DNA from: Bacteroides thetaiotaomicron VPI-5482
GTDB taxonomy: Bacteria; Bacteroidota; Bacteroidia; Bacteroidales; Bacteroidaceae
Length of the DNA stretch: 64,000 nucleotides
Reading direction: 5' to 3'
Assembly (NCBI RefSeq): GCF_000011065.1
Contig: NC_004663.1
Coordinates: forward strand, 3,534,001 to 3,598,000
Shown one piece after another: positions 1 through 9,131 of this stretch. The notes beneath the pieces were generated by a model. It was not told the origin of the DNA. It made no database searches and saw only the letters and a list, made by a program, of their open reading frames with translations. Numbering within the stretch: the stretch's first letter is position 1; each line of letters begins with the position of its first letter. The translations under genes were made by a program, and so were the position numbers.

Positions 1-2
1 GT

Positions 3-203
3 TACCTTTGGGCGAATGTACTTGACAATGATGCCTTTGAAGCCTTCAAAGAACATGGAATCTTTGATAAAAACACTGCCGACCTCTTCCGCTACAACGT
101 ATTGGAAAAGGGAGACAGCGAAGATCCGATGATACTTTATAAGAATTTCCGCGGTGCAGAACCAAGCCTGGAGCCGTTACTGAAAAACAGAGGAATGAAA
201 TAA
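3..203 (+). CDS. M3-family peptidyl-dipeptidase (Dcp-like), C-terminal end only
   Basis: This is the last 66 codons of a gene that begins left of the window and ends at TAA 201-203. The translated tail contains GIFDKNTADLFRYNVLEK and then DPMILYKNFRGAEPS followed by LLKNRGMK. That pattern (GIFD, then R..ILE.G.S.DPM.LY..FRGREP, then LLKNRG) is the usual C terminus of M3 oligopeptidases of the Dcp/OpdA group, zinc enzymes that cut dipeptides from peptide C termini. The HEXXH catalytic helix lies outside the window and cannot be checked. It is followed directly by a hairpin terminator. Confidence 0.8.
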   Translation, partial: YLWANVLDNDAFEAFKEHGIFDKNTADLFRYNVLEKGDSEDPMILYKNFRGAEPSLEPLLKNRGMK

Positions 204-213
204 AACGGCAAAA

Positions 214-250
214 AAGCCCTTAAACATCAAATATTTGAGGGCTTATTACA
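214..250 (+). terminator. Intrinsic terminator after the M3 peptidase gene
   Basis: AAGCCCT (214-220) pairs with AGGGCTT (238-244), and the intervening loop itself contains TCAAAT/ATTTGA. It starts 11 bp after the stop codon. The trailing T-run is weak, so it may also act mainly as an mRNA 3' end stabiliser. Confidence 0.6.
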
Positions 251-270
251 TATGAATGTGAAAAAAAAAC

Positions 271-278
271 TATATTTG
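271..278 (+). promoter_or_regulatory. Candidate Bacteroides -7 promoter element for secDF
   Basis: TATATTTG matches the Bacteroides consensus TAnnTTTG exactly and lies between the upstream terminator and secDF. No clear -33 TTTG is seen at the expected spacing. The predicted leader is about 80 nt. Confidence 0.5.
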
Positions 279-368
279 CAGCCTTGTATGCGGCAAAATG
301 GACTTGTATACGACAGAATTTAACTGAAAATTAAATTAAAAAAGTAATCATCATAAATTAAAAGTAAA

Positions 369-3300
369 ATGCAAAACAAAGGATTTGTAAAGGTTTTTGC
401 GGTACTACTCACGCTGGTATGCGTGTTCTACCTCTCCTTCTCCTTCGTAACCCGCCATTACACTAATAAGGCGAAAGAGATTGCGAACGGCGACCCGAAA
501 GTAGAACAAGACTACCTTGACTCTCTCTCCAATGAGAAAGTAATGCTGTGGAACTGGACGCTGAAAGATTGTCGTGAAATGGAGATCAGTTTAGGTTTGG
601 ACCTAAAAGGTGGTATGAATGTTATCCTTGAAGTTTCTGTGCCTGATGTTATCAGAGCATTGGCTGACAACAAGCCGGATGAAAACTTCAATAAAGCGCT
701 GAATGAAGCTGCAAAACAAGCTGTCAACAGCCAGGACGATATCATTACCTTGTTCGTCAGAGAATACCAGAAGACTGCTCCGGGCGCAAAACTTTCCGAA
801 CTTTTCGCAACACAACAGTTGAAAGATAAAGTTAACCAGAAATCATCAGATGCCGAAGTAGAAAAAGTATTGAGAGCAGAAGTAAAGGCTGCCGTTGAAA
901 ACTCATACAACGTGCTTCGTACCCGTATCGACCGCTTCGGTGTTGTTCAGCCGAACATCCAAAGCCTCGAAGATAAGATGGGCCGTATCATGGTGGAACT
1001 TCCGGGTATCAAGGAGCCGGAACGTGTGAGAAAACTTCTTCAAGGTTCGGCCAACCTCGAATTCTGGGAAACATATACTGCAAAAGAGATTCTTCCGGCT
1101 ATGCAGTCGGCTGACTCAAAATTGCGTGCTATCCTGTCACAGGAAACTGCCGCTGATTCTACAGCCACTAACGCAACTGCAGACACAATCCCCGCAGCCA
1201 AGCTGGCAGAAGCTACTCCGGCAAAGAAAGCCGTAAGCGTTGCCGACAGTCTCGCAGCTACTCTGAAAGGAGATGCCAAAGACGAAAAGGCGGGAGCAAA
1301 CATGGAAGAAATCAAAAAGCAATATCCGTTGCTAGCTGTTCTTCAGTTGAATTCAAGCGGTCAGGGTCCGGTGATCGGCTATGCTAACTATAAGGATACA
1401 GCCGATATCAACAGATATCTGAGCATGCCTGAAATCCAGTCAGAACTTCCGAAAGACCTTCGTCTGAAATGGGGTGTTTCTCCTTCTGAATTCGATAAGA
1501 AAGGACAGACATTCGAATTGTATGCTATCAAATCTACCGAACGTAACGGCAAAGCTCCGTTGGAAGGTGACGTAGTAACAGATGCAAAAGACGAATTCGA
1601 CCAATACAGCAAACCGGCTGTAAGCATGACCATGAACTCTGACGGTGCACGCCGCTGGGCACAGTTGACCAAGCAGAACATCGGTCGTTCTATCGCTATC
1701 GTTCTTGATAACTATGTATATTCTGCTCCGAACGTAAACTCTGAAATCACAGGCGGACGTTCACAGATTACAGGTCACTTCACCCCGGAACAGGCAAAGG
1801 ACTTAGCTAACGTATTGAAATCAGGTAAGATGCCGGCTCCGGCCCACATCGTACAGGAAGATATCGTAGGTCCGTCTCTGGGTCAGGAATCTATTAACGC
1901 AGGTATTTTCTCATTCGTTGTAGCTTTGATCCTGTTGATGATCTACATGTGTTCCATGTATGGCTTCATCCCGGGTATGGTTGCCAACTGCGCATTGTTC
2001 CTGAACTTCTTCTTCACGCTGGGTATCCTTTCATCCTTCCAGGCGGCACTGACCATGTCCGGTATTGCCGGTATGGTGTTGTCACTCGGTATGGCGGTGG
2101 ATGCGAACGTACTTATCTATGAACGTACAAAAGAAGAGCTTCGTGCCGGCAAGGGTGTGAAGAAAGCATTGGCTGACGGTTATTCAAATGCCTTCTCTGC
2201 TATTTTCGACTCCAACCTGACATCTATCATCACCGGTATCATCCTGTTCAACTTCGGTACAGGTCCTATCCGTGGTTTTGCCACTACATTGATTATCGGT
2301 ATCCTTGTATCCTTCTTCACTGCTGTGTTCATGACTCGTCTGGTTTACGAACACTTCATGAATAAAGACAAGTGGCTGAACCTGACATTTACTTCCAAGA
2401 TTTCCAGAAACTTGCTGGTAAATACCCGTTTCGACTTCATGGGAACCAATAAGAAATCACTGATCATCGTAAGCGCTATTATCCTTGTTTGTATCGGTTC
2501 GTTTGCATTGCGTGGTTTAAGTCAAAGTATTGACTTCACCGGTGGACGTAACTTCAAGGTACAATTCGAGAATCCGGTAGAACCGGAACAAGTTCGTGAA
2601 CTGATCGCTGACAAGTTTGGTGAAGATGTAAATGTAAATGTGATCGCTATCGGTACAGACAAGAAGACAGTACGTATCAGTACCAACTACCGTATCGCAG
2701 ACGAAGGTAACAATGTAGACTCTGAGATCGAATCATACTTATACGAAACACTGAAGCCGTTGCTGACACAGAACATCACACTGGCTACTTTCATCGACCG
2801 TGACAATCACACAGGCGGTAGTATCGTTAGTTCACAGAAAGTGGGTCCGAGTATCGCAGACGATATCAAGACAGGTGCCGTATGGTCAGTTGTTCTGGCT
2901 CTGATCGCTATCGGTCTGTATATCTTGATCCGTTTCCGCAACATCGCTTACAGTATCGGTTCTATCGTAGCTCTGACTTGTGATACGATCATGATTATCG
3001 GTGCTTACTCATTGTTGTGGGGTATCGTTCCGTTCTCACTGGAAATCGACCAGACATTCATCGGTGCTATCCTGACGGCTATCGGTTACTCTATTAATGA
3101 TAAGGTGGTAATCTTCGACCGTGTACGTGAGTTCTTCGGCTTGTATCCGAAACGTGACAAGCGTCAGTTGTTCAACGACTCTCTGAACACTACACTGGCT
3201 CGTACCATCAATACTTCATTGAGTACGTTGATCGTATTGCTGTGTATCTTCATCCTCGGTGGTGATTCAATCCGCAGCTTCGCATTCGCAATGATCCTCG

Positions 3301-3401
3301 GTGTTGTTATCGGTACTTTATCTTCGTTGTTCATTGCATCTCCGATTGCATACAACATGATGAAGAACAAAAAAGTAGTGGTAGCAGCTACGGAAGAATA
3401 A
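369..3401 (+). CDS. secDF: Protein translocase subunit SecDF (fused SecD-SecF)
   Basis: A 1010-residue inner-membrane RND-family protein that uses the proton-motive force to pull substrates through SecYEG into the periplasm. It joins the SecD half (TM1 near residues 8-28, DLKGG motif at 78-82, P1 periplasmic domain, then a membrane block with GMAVDANVLIYER) to the SecF half, which begins near residue 700 with its own IDFTGGRNF motif at about 721 and ends in a second membrane block with GYSINDKVVIFDRVRE. The fused arrangement is normal in Bacteroidota. Residues about 258-318 form an Ala/Lys-rich, low-complexity insertion in the periplasmic domain that typical SecD lacks. The start ATG follows an AT-rich leader. 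The gene stands alone between two terminators. Confidence 0.97.
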   Translation: MQNKGFVKVFAVLLTLVCVFYLSFSFVTRHYTNKAKEIANGDPKVEQDYLDSLSNEKVMLWNWTLKDCREMEISLGLDLKGGMNVILEVSVPDVIRALADNKPDENFNKALNEAAKQAVNSQDDIITLFVREYQKTAPGAKLSELFATQQLKDKVNQKSSDAEVEKVLRAEVKAAVENSYNVLRTRIDRFGVVQPNIQSLEDKMGRIMVELPGIKEPERVRKLLQGSANLEFWETYTAKEILPAMQSADSKLRAILSQETAADSTATNATADTIPAAKLAEATPAKKAVSVADSLAATLKGDAKDEKAGANMEEIKKQYPLLAVLQLNSSGQGPVIGYANYKDTADINRYLSMPEIQSELPKDLRLKWGVSPSEFDKKGQTFELYAIKSTERNGKAPLEGDVVTDAKDEFDQYSKPAVSMTMNSDGARRWAQLTKQNIGRSIAIVLDNYVYSAPNVNSEITGGRSQITGHFTPEQAKDLANVLKSGKMPAPAHIVQEDIVGPSLGQESINAGIFSFVVALILLMIYMCSMYGFIPGMVANCALFLNFFFTLGILSSFQAALTMSGIAGMVLSLGMAVDANVLIYERTKEELRAGKGVKKALADGYSNAFSAIFDSNLTSIITGIILFNFGTGPIRGFATTLIIGILVSFFTAVFMTRLVYEHFMNKDKWLNLTFTSKISRNLLVNTRFDFMGTNKKSLIIVSAIILVCIGSFALRGLSQSIDFTGGRNFKVQFENPVEPEQVRELIADKFGEDVNVNVIAIGTDKKTVRISTNYRIADEGNNVDSEIESYLYETLKPLLTQNITLATFIDRDNHTGGSIVSSQKVGPSIADDIKTGAVWSVVLALIAIGLYILIRFRNIAYSIGSIVALTCDTIMIIGAYSLLWGIVPFSLEIDQTFIGAILTAIGYSINDKVVIFDRVREFFGLYPKRDKRQLFNDSLNTTLARTINTSLSTLIVLLCIFILGGDSIRSFAFAMILGVVIGTLSSLFIASPIAYNMMKNKKVVVAATEE

Positions 3402-3420
3402 TAAATTCCAGAAATAGAAA

Positions 3421-3456
3421 AAGCCTCTTCCGAACATTCGGAAGAGGCTTTTTCTA
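3421..3456 (+). terminator. Strong intrinsic terminator after secDF
   Basis: A perfect 13-bp stem, AAGCCTCTTCCGA (3421-3433) with its complement at 3438-3450, closes a 4-nt loop and is followed by a T-run. It lies 19 bp after the secDF stop. Confidence 0.92.
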
Positions 3457-3574
3457 TTGATTATTAAAACAAATAGAAGCTATAAGACGTTAATCTTAAA
3501 AGAAGCCATTGTAATACTTAAAACTCAATACAGTATGAAGCAAAACAACACCGCCTCCCGCAGATTTCTCTTAG

Positions 3575-3646
3575 TAGCCCCGAGGGGAATCGAACCCCTA
3601 TCTAAAGTTTAGGAAACTTCTATTCTATCCGTTGAACTACAAGGCC
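3575..3646 (-). tRNA. tRNA-Arg (anticodon CCU)
   Basis: Read on the minus strand, 72 nt fold into a cloverleaf. Acceptor GGCCTTG pairs with CGGGGCT using G-U wobbles. The D stem is GTTC/GAAT, the anticodon stem GAAGT/ACTTT encloses the loop TTCCTAA, and the T arm is AGGGG-TTCGATT-CCCCT. The anticodon CCT reads the Arg codon AGG. The discriminator base is A and CCA is not encoded. No integrase or attachment-site duplication is seen next to it. Confidence 0.93.
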
Positions 3647-3662
3647 GCTTTTATTTTGGTTG

Positions 3663-3670
3663 CAAAGATA
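3663..3670 (-). promoter_or_regulatory. Candidate -7 promoter element for tRNA-Arg
   Basis: On the minus strand this reads TATCTTTG, a full match to TAnnTTTG, 16 bp upstream of the mature 5' end of the tRNA. A CTTG at 3690-3693 lies near the expected -33 position. Confidence 0.55.
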
Positions 3671-3763
3671 ACGGTTTCTGTTGATTTAACAAGAATAAAA
3701 ATGCAGGTTCCTTTCAGTAAATCCAATTATTTGGCGTCAATAGGACAATAAAGTTCGATTTAT

Positions 3764-3794
3764 TTTGATAATTCGATTAACTTTCCGACCTTTG
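3764..3794 (+). promoter_or_regulatory. Candidate promoter for korAB
   Basis: TTTG at 3764-3767 and GACCTTTG at 3787-3794 are separated by 19 bp, the spacing expected for the Bacteroides -33/-7 pair. The -7 keeps TTTG but lacks the leading T. The gap between secDF and korA (3402-3849) otherwise holds only the secDF terminator and the tRNA. Confidence 0.45.
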
Positions 3795-3849
3795 CGCTCA
3801 CAAATTGAAAGTAAAATCAGTTTTTAAATTAAATATAGTAATTAAAGTT

Positions 3850-5700
3850 ATGGCAGACGAAATGATGGTTAAAGAATTGGAGGAAGTCGTAGTACGTTTC
3901 TCCGGCGACTCCGGCGATGGTATGCAGCTGGCAGGCAACATCTTCTCGAACGTGTCGGCTACGGTAGGAAATGACATCTGTACATTCCCCGACTATCCGG
4001 CAGACATCCGTGCCCCGCAAGGTTCACTGACCGGTGTTTCCGGTTTTCAGATCCACGTAGGCGCAGGACAGGTGTACACTCCAGGAGACCGTTGCCACGT
4101 ATTAGTAGCGATGAACCCCTCCGCACTGAAAACACAAATCAAATTCTGTAAACCGCAAGGACTTATCATTACCGACTCCGACTCGTTCGAAGCCAGAGAC
4201 CTGGAAAAAGCACAATTTAAGACCAACAATCCTTTTGAAGAATTAGGCGTTAAACAAGAAGTGCTGGAAGTGCCCATCTCTTCTATGTGCAAAGAAAGTC
4301 TGAAAGATTCCGGACTGGACAATAAAACGATTCTCCGTTGCAAGAATATGTTTGCGCTCGGACTGGTTTGCTGGCTGTTCAACCGCAATCTGGCAGCAGC
4401 GGAAAAGATGCTGCGCGAGAAGTTCGCCAAGAAACCGGAAATCGCAGAAGCAAATATTAAGGTATTGAACGATGGCTACAACTACGGTGCCAACACACAC
4501 GCTTCTACCTCTACTTATAAGATTGAAAGCAAAGCTCCGAAATCAAAAGGGCTTTATACAGATATTAATGGTAACAAGGCAACATCTTACGGATTGATTG
4601 CCGCAGCCGAAAAAGCCGGTTTGGAACTGTATCTGGGTTCGTACCCGATCACTCCGGCTACCGACATTCTGCATGAATTGGCCAAGCATAAATCACTGGG
4701 AGTAAAAACCGTACAGTGCGAAGACGAAATCGCCGGTTGTGCTTCTGCCGTTGGTGCAGCTTTTGCAGGTGCGCTGGCAGTAACGACAACTTCCGGTCCG
4801 GGCATCTGCCTGAAAAGTGAGGCGATGAACTTGGCCGTTATCGGCGAACTTCCGTTGGTGATTGTCAACGTACAGCGTGGTGGTCCGTCTACGGGTCTGC
4901 CTACCAAATCGGAACAGACCGACTTGCTGCAAGCACTCTACGGTCGTAACGGTGAAAGCCCAATGCCGGTTATCGCCGCCACTTCACCGACCAACTGTTT
5001 CGATGCCGCCTACATGGCAGCCAAAATTGCTTTGGAACACATGACTCCGGTCGTATTGCTGACAGATGCTTTCGTTGCCAACGGCTCTGCCGCATGGAAA
5101 CTTCCCGATCTGAATGACTACCCTGCCATCAACCCTCCGTATGTAACTCCGGACATGGCGGGCAACTGGACCCCGTACCAACGTAACGAAGAAACAAGCG
5201 CACGCTACTGGGCGACTCCTGGAACAGAAGGTTTTATGCACCGCATCGGTGGGCTTGAAAAGAGTAACGAAACCGGAGCCATCTCTACCGAACCCGAAAA
5301 CCACAACAAGATGGTTCACCTGCGTCAGGCAAAAGTGGACAAGATTGCAGACTACATCCCCGAACTTGAAGTGCTGGGCGACGAAGACGCAGACTTACTG
5401 ATTGTAGGCTGGGGCGGTACCTACGGACATCTCCGTCTGGCTATGGACTTCATGCGCGAACATGGAAAGAAGGTTGCATTCGCACACTTCCAGTACATCA
5501 ACCCGCTACCGAAGAATACAGCCGACGTATTACGTAAATATAAGAAGATCGTAGTAGCCGAACAGAATCTGGGACAATTTGCCGGTTACCTGCGTATGAA
5601 AGTACCCGGACTGAATATCAGCCAGTTCAACCAAGTGAAAGGACAGCCTTTCGTTACGAGAGAATTGATAGATGCATTTACTAAATTATTGGAGGAATAA
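3850..5700 (+). CDS. korA: 2-oxoacid:acceptor (2-oxoglutarate-type) ferredoxin oxidoreductase, alpha subunit with fused gamma domain
   Basis: This subunit, with KorB, oxidatively decarboxylates a 2-oxoacid with CoA and reduces ferredoxin; in anaerobic Bacteroides this supplies or consumes 2-oxoglutarate and low-potential electrons. The N-terminal part is the gamma-type domain (RFSGDSGDGMQLAGN near residue 17). The pyrimidine-binding alpha domain follows, with GSYPITPATDILHEL, EDEIAGCASAVGAAFAG and TTTSGPGICLKSEA, and a C-terminal domain comes last. I chose ATG 3850 (MADEMMVKELEE, 616 aa) over the in-frame ATG at 3805, because the extra 15 residues look like untranslated AT-rich leader and the conserved domain begins shortly after 3850. 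korB follows after 3 bp. Substrate choice (2-oxoglutarate versus another 2-oxoacid) is from family resemblance. Confidence 0.93.
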   Translation: MADEMMVKELEEVVVRFSGDSGDGMQLAGNIFSNVSATVGNDICTFPDYPADIRAPQGSLTGVSGFQIHVGAGQVYTPGDRCHVLVAMNPSALKTQIKFCKPQGLIITDSDSFEARDLEKAQFKTNNPFEELGVKQEVLEVPISSMCKESLKDSGLDNKTILRCKNMFALGLVCWLFNRNLAAAEKMLREKFAKKPEIAEANIKVLNDGYNYGANTHASTSTYKIESKAPKSKGLYTDINGNKATSYGLIAAAEKAGLELYLGSYPITPATDILHELAKHKSLGVKTVQCEDEIAGCASAVGAAFAGALAVTTTSGPGICLKSEAMNLAVIGELPLVIVNVQRGGPSTGLPTKSEQTDLLQALYGRNGESPMPVIAATSPTNCFDAAYMAAKIALEHMTPVVLLTDAFVANGSAAWKLPDLNDYPAINPPYVTPDMAGNWTPYQRNEETSARYWATPGTEGFMHRIGGLEKSNETGAISTEPENHNKMVHLRQAKVDKIADYIPELEVLGDEDADLLIVGWGGTYGHLRLAMDFMREHGKKVAFAHFQYINPLPKNTADVLRKYKKIVVAEQNLGQFAGYLRMKVPGLNISQFNQVKGQPFVTRELIDAFTKLLEE

Positions 5701-5703
5701 GAG

Positions 5704-6714
5704 ATGAGCGATAAAGTATATACCGTACAAGATTATAAATCAGGTCAGCCTCGCTGGTGTCCGGGATGCGGTGACCACGCTTTCCTGAACTCACTGCACA
5801 AGGCAATGGCCGAACTGGGAGTAGCTCCGCACAATATCGCCGTAATTTCCGGTATCGGTTGCTCTTCCCGTCTGCCTTATTATGTAAATACGTATGGCTT
5901 CCATACCATCCACGGACGTGCCGCTGCCGTTGCAACGGGTGCTAAAGTGGCTAATCCGGATTTGACTATCTGGCAGATTTCCGGTGACGGTGACGGTCTG
6001 GCTATCGGTGGTAACCACTTCATCCACGCTGTTCGTCGTAACATCGACCTGAACATGATTCTGTTGAACAACCGTATCTATGGACTGACCAAAGGACAGT
6101 ATTCACCGACTTCCGAACGCGGATTCGTCAGCAAATCATCTCCTTACGGAACGGTAGAAGACCCTTTCCATCCGGCAGAACTGGCATTCGGTGCACGCGG
6201 ACGTTTCTTTGCACGTTGTATCGCTGTAGACGGCGCCGCTTCTGTAGAGGTTCTGAAAGCAGCAGCCAACCATAAGGGTGCATCTGTTGTGGAAGTTCTG
6301 CAAAACTGTGTAATCTTTAATGACGGAACTCACGCTTCTGTTGCAACGAAGGAAGGACGCGCAAAGAATGCGATCTATCTGGAGCACGGCAAACCGATGT
6401 TGTTCGGTGAAAACAAAGAGTTCGGACTGATGCAGGAAGGTTTCGGACTGAAAGTGGTAAAACTTGGCGAGAATGGCATCACAGAAAAAGATATTCTGAT
6501 TCACGATGCTCATTGCCAGGACAATACTCTTCAGTTGAAGCTGGCTTTGATGGAAGGCCCCGATTTCCCGATTGCACTCGGTGTGATTCGTGAAGTAGAG
6601 GCACCTACCTACAATGACGCTGTAGCAGAACAGATTGAAGAAGTCAAAGGCAAGAAGAAATATCATAATTTCCAGGAGTTGCTGATGACGAACGATACTT
6701 GGGAAGTGAAGTAA
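5704..6714 (+). CDS. korB: 2-oxoacid:acceptor (2-oxoglutarate-type) ferredoxin oxidoreductase, beta subunit
   Basis: A 336-residue thiamine-diphosphate and [4Fe-4S] subunit. Cluster ligands are visible as WCPGCGDH (Cys19, Cys22) and IGCSSRLPYY (Cys53). The ThDP motif is GDGDGLAIGGNH followed by NNRIYGLTKGQYSPTS. It forms the active site with KorA. It starts 3 bp after the korA stop, so the two are co-transcribed and probably translationally coupled. No separate ferredoxin-like delta subunit is encoded here, so electrons are expected to go to a free ferredoxin. Confidence 0.95.
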   Translation: MSDKVYTVQDYKSGQPRWCPGCGDHAFLNSLHKAMAELGVAPHNIAVISGIGCSSRLPYYVNTYGFHTIHGRAAAVATGAKVANPDLTIWQISGDGDGLAIGGNHFIHAVRRNIDLNMILLNNRIYGLTKGQYSPTSERGFVSKSSPYGTVEDPFHPAELAFGARGRFFARCIAVDGAASVEVLKAAANHKGASVVEVLQNCVIFNDGTHASVATKEGRAKNAIYLEHGKPMLFGENKEFGLMQEGFGLKVVKLGENGITEKDILIHDAHCQDNTLQLKLALMEGPDFPIALGVIREVEAPTYNDAVAEQIEEVKGKKKYHNFQELLMTNDTWEVK

Positions 6715-6737
6715 TTCATTTTACTGAGAAAAAATAG

Positions 6738-6780
6738 AAAAGCGCAGGTAAAGGAGTTCGTCTCCTGCCTGCGCTTTTTG
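6738..6780. terminator. Terminator between converging korB and lolE-type genes
   Basis: AAAGCGCAGG (6738-6747) pairs with CCTGCGCTTT (6768-6777), with a second short inner pairing AGGAG/CTCCT. A-rich and T-rich flanks on the two sides make it usable in both directions, which fits the convergent gene arrangement. Confidence 0.85.
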
Positions 6781-6895
6781 TTTATATAGTTTCTACATAA
6801 ATACATGAAACACTCTGTTCCATTTTAGCAAACTCCTCTACAAAGCACCTACACTTCTGTATTCAAAGGTTATAGCCTTTTTCTTCTTCAGCCAA

Positions 6896-8122
6896 TTACA
6901 GAAGCCGCTTGCTTAAGTAACGCACTGGATACCATACTGACAGGAATCCCACTGCTAAAACAGTAATAAAAATAAGCACTACATCCCATGCATGGACACT
7001 TACCGGATAAGCGTCCACCACAAAAGTTCCACCACCTCCGCCAAGGGTAATGATGCCAAACTTCTGCTGAATAAAACATAATATCAACCCCAGTATAATA
7101 CCGGAGATAGCACCAAAGAGAGAGATGAGCCGTCCCTCAAATAAAAAGATACGGGATATCAGTTTATCACTGGCTCCCAAACTGCGCAAGGTTATGACAT
7201 CGTCTTTCTTATCCAGAATCAACATAGAAAGAGAACCGATCACATTAAAACAGGCAATCATCAGAATAAAAGTAAGAAACAGATAAGAGATCAGCTTCTC
7301 TATTTCCATGATACGGAAAACATCTGCTTGCTGCTGATAACGGTTCTGTACCACAAAGTCATCACCCAGCATTTTTTCTATTTTAGACTGTACGGATGAT
7401 ATATTGGTATTCGGTTTCAGTTTCAACTCAATGCCAGAAACCTCTGTCGTATAGTCCAATAAGTTACGAAGGAAATCAAGGGAAGTGAGAATATAGCTTT
7501 CATCATACTTCTGTTGGTTGACCACGAACACAACACCCGGTGAATAAAGATAGTCGCGATTGAAAGAAGCCCCGGGATTCGCCATATTCACTTTGGCATT
7601 ACGCTTGGGAAGATACACCTGCAAAGGATCTACGAACGCCAGTCCGGTACCCAAAGTCGAAACCAGTTCCACGCCCATCACCCCATAATTCACTATCGAA
7701 TCATGAAGAATAAACTCGCCGGCTCCGTAAAGAATGTTATCTATTTCGGTTAAATCCTCAAAGTTATCTTCCACGCCTTTCAACACAACCATAGCCTGAC
7801 GGTCTTTATATTGCACCATCGCATTCTCTTCCAGCGTCTCTGTAGATACCGAGACCTCCGGAAGCGCACAGACCGCACGAATCCTTTCATCCTGTCCGTC
7901 GAAGACTTTTCCCTCGCGGATGGTAATCTTCAACTGAGGATCAAAAGCTGTGAAAAAGCTGGCTACCATATCCTGAAATCCGTTGAATACGGAAAGCGTG
8001 CAGACCAGTGCCAACGTAGCAAGTGCCACCCCGCATACTGATATGCCGGAAATAATATTGATAGCATTATGCTTCTTTTTCGAGAAAAGATAACGCCGAG
8101 CTATGTAGAAGGGAAAATTCAC
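6896..8122 (-). CDS. LolC/LolE-type FtsX-domain ABC permease
   Basis: A 408-residue inner-membrane permease with the LolCE layout. It has one N-terminal TM (about residues 22-45, after FPFYIARRYLFSKKKHNAIN), a large periplasmic domain to about residue 270, and three C-terminal TMs in an FtsX domain (MIACFNVIGSLSMLILDKKD is the usual cytoplasmic-loop signature). LolCDE-type machines release lipoproteins from the inner membrane for transfer to the outer membrane, a heavy demand in Bacteroides. No LolD ATPase gene is adjacent, so the partner must be encoded elsewhere. Its ATG overlaps the rbfA stop by 4 bp, making it the last gene of the aroQ-pyk-methyltransferase-rbfA operon. A MacB-like exporter role is less likely given the length and motifs. 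Confidence 0.85.
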   Translation of the reverse strand: MNFPFYIARRYLFSKKKHNAINIISGISVCGVALATLALVCTLSVFNGFQDMVASFFTAFDPQLKITIREGKVFDGQDERIRAVCALPEVSVSTETLEENAMVQYKDRQAMVVLKGVEDNFEDLTEIDNILYGAGEFILHDSIVNYGVMGVELVSTLGTGLAFVDPLQVYLPKRNAKVNMANPGASFNRDYLYSPGVVFVVNQQKYDESYILTSLDFLRNLLDYTTEVSGIELKLKPNTNISSVQSKIEKMLGDDFVVQNRYQQQADVFRIMEIEKLISYLFLTFILMIACFNVIGSLSMLILDKKDDVITLRSLGASDKLISRIFLFEGRLISLFGAISGIILGLILCFIQQKFGIITLGGGGGTFVVDAYPVSVHAWDVVLIFITVLAVGFLSVWYPVRYLSKRLL

Positions 8123-8451
8123 TTCAGCAAAGAATCAATCTTCTCAATATAATCCAGTGAGTCGTCCACGAAGAACTTCAATTCGGGAATAATCCGTAAT
8201 TGATGACGCACACGGGTTCCGAGCTCAAAGCGAATGGACTTCATGTTCTCATTGATATTCTTCACCATTTCTTCTGCTTTCTCTGACGGGAAAACGCTCA
8301 GGTACACGCGCGCAATACTCATATCAGGACTGATACGAACTGCGCTGACCGATATTAATATACCCGGCATTGCCTTTGTCTGAAGCAGGAATATCTCGCT
8401 CAGCTCCTTCTGTAACAGGCGGGATATCTTATTCTGTCTGGTTGTTTCCAT
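8119..8451 (-). CDS. rbfA: 30S ribosome-binding factor A
   Basis: A 110-residue KH-like protein that binds the 30S subunit late in 16S rRNA maturation and is needed for growth in the cold. The sequence begins METTRQNKISRLLQKELSEI and contains the RbfA pattern ISVSAVRISPDMSIARVYLSVF, then RFELGTRVRHQLRIIPELKFFVDDSLDY near the C terminus. Length matches the family. Its stop overlaps the start of the downstream permease gene as ATGA, so translation is coupled. It sits 16 bp downstream of the methyltransferase gene. Confidence 0.95.
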   Translation of the reverse strand: METTRQNKISRLLQKELSEIFLLQTKAMPGILISVSAVRISPDMSIARVYLSVFPSEKAEEMVKNINENMKSIRFELGTRVRHQLRIIPELKFFVDDSLDYIEKIDSLLK

Positions 8452-8467
8452 AAATTTACTCCTTATC

Positions 8468-9106
8468 TTACTTTTTTCTTATTATAGTTAACCCATCACG
8501 CAAAGGCAGGATTACTTTCTCCACCCGGTCGTCCGTCACAAGGGCGTCATTGAATGCTTTGATGCCAATGGTCTGCGTATCCGCACTACGAGGTTGTTCC
8601 AACACATGACCATCCCACAATGTATTGTCGGCAATGATATACCCACCTGTGGAAAGATGCTTTAAAACCATCTCGTAATAATCGATATATTTACGTTTAT
8701 CACCGTCAATGAAGGCCAGATCGAACGTAACGCCCAAATGAGGAACAAGCTCCAAGGCATCTCCTATATAAAAGCGAATCTTGTCCGCAAAAGGAGAATT
8801 CTCCAGCCAGGGACGGGTAAAGTCCTCTTGTTCATCATTAATTTCAAACGTATGCAACATTCCGCCCTCCGACAAGCCTTCCGCCAGACAAAGGGCAGAA
8901 TAACCGCTATATGTTCCGATCTCCAGTATATGCCGGGGGCGAATCATCTCCACAAACATTTTCAGCATCCGCCCCTGTAAATGCCCGGAAGCCATACGGG
9001 GACGAAGCAGTTTCACATGCGTATCCCGGTAGAGTGCTTTCAGATAGTCACTTTCCGCATCGATATGCTGCAAAATATATTCATCAATAGATTCAGTCTC
9101 CTGCAT
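8468..9106 (-). CDS. Class I SAM-dependent O-methyltransferase (caffeoyl-CoA OMT / TrmR-like family)
   Basis: A 212-residue soluble protein of the Methyltransf_3 family. SAM-binding motif I is visible as EIGTYSGYSALCLAEGL. Motif II/III is FIDGDKRKYIDYYEMVLKHL, with the metal-coordinating region IIADNTLWDG. Bacterial members act as small-molecule O-methyltransferases or as TrmR, which methylates 5-hydroxyuridine at tRNA position 34; position between pyk and rbfA, a translation gene, makes a tRNA role possible but does not prove it. It lies in a leftward operon with 25 bp to pyk and 16 bp to rbfA. Confidence 0.88.
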   Translation of the reverse strand: MQETESIDEYILQHIDAESDYLKALYRDTHVKLLRPRMASGHLQGRMLKMFVEMIRPRHILEIGTYSGYSALCLAEGLSEGGMLHTFEINDEQEDFTRPWLENSPFADKIRFYIGDALELVPHLGVTFDLAFIDGDKRKYIDYYEMVLKHLSTGGYIIADNTLWDGHVLEQPRSADTQTIGIKAFNDALVTDDRVEKVILPLRDGLTIIRKK

Positions 9107-9131
9107 AAAAACCTTATTTTAGATGTAACAG

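Noticed and set aside
3575..3646. tRNA-Arg as an integration site of a genomic island
   Set aside because: Both sides are core genes (secDF, korAB) with intact promoters and no direct repeat of the tRNA 3' end was seen.
3805..3849. N-terminal extension of KorA from ATG 3805
   Set aside because: It is AT-rich leader directly after the promoter-like sequence and carries no conserved residues; ATG 3850 fits better.
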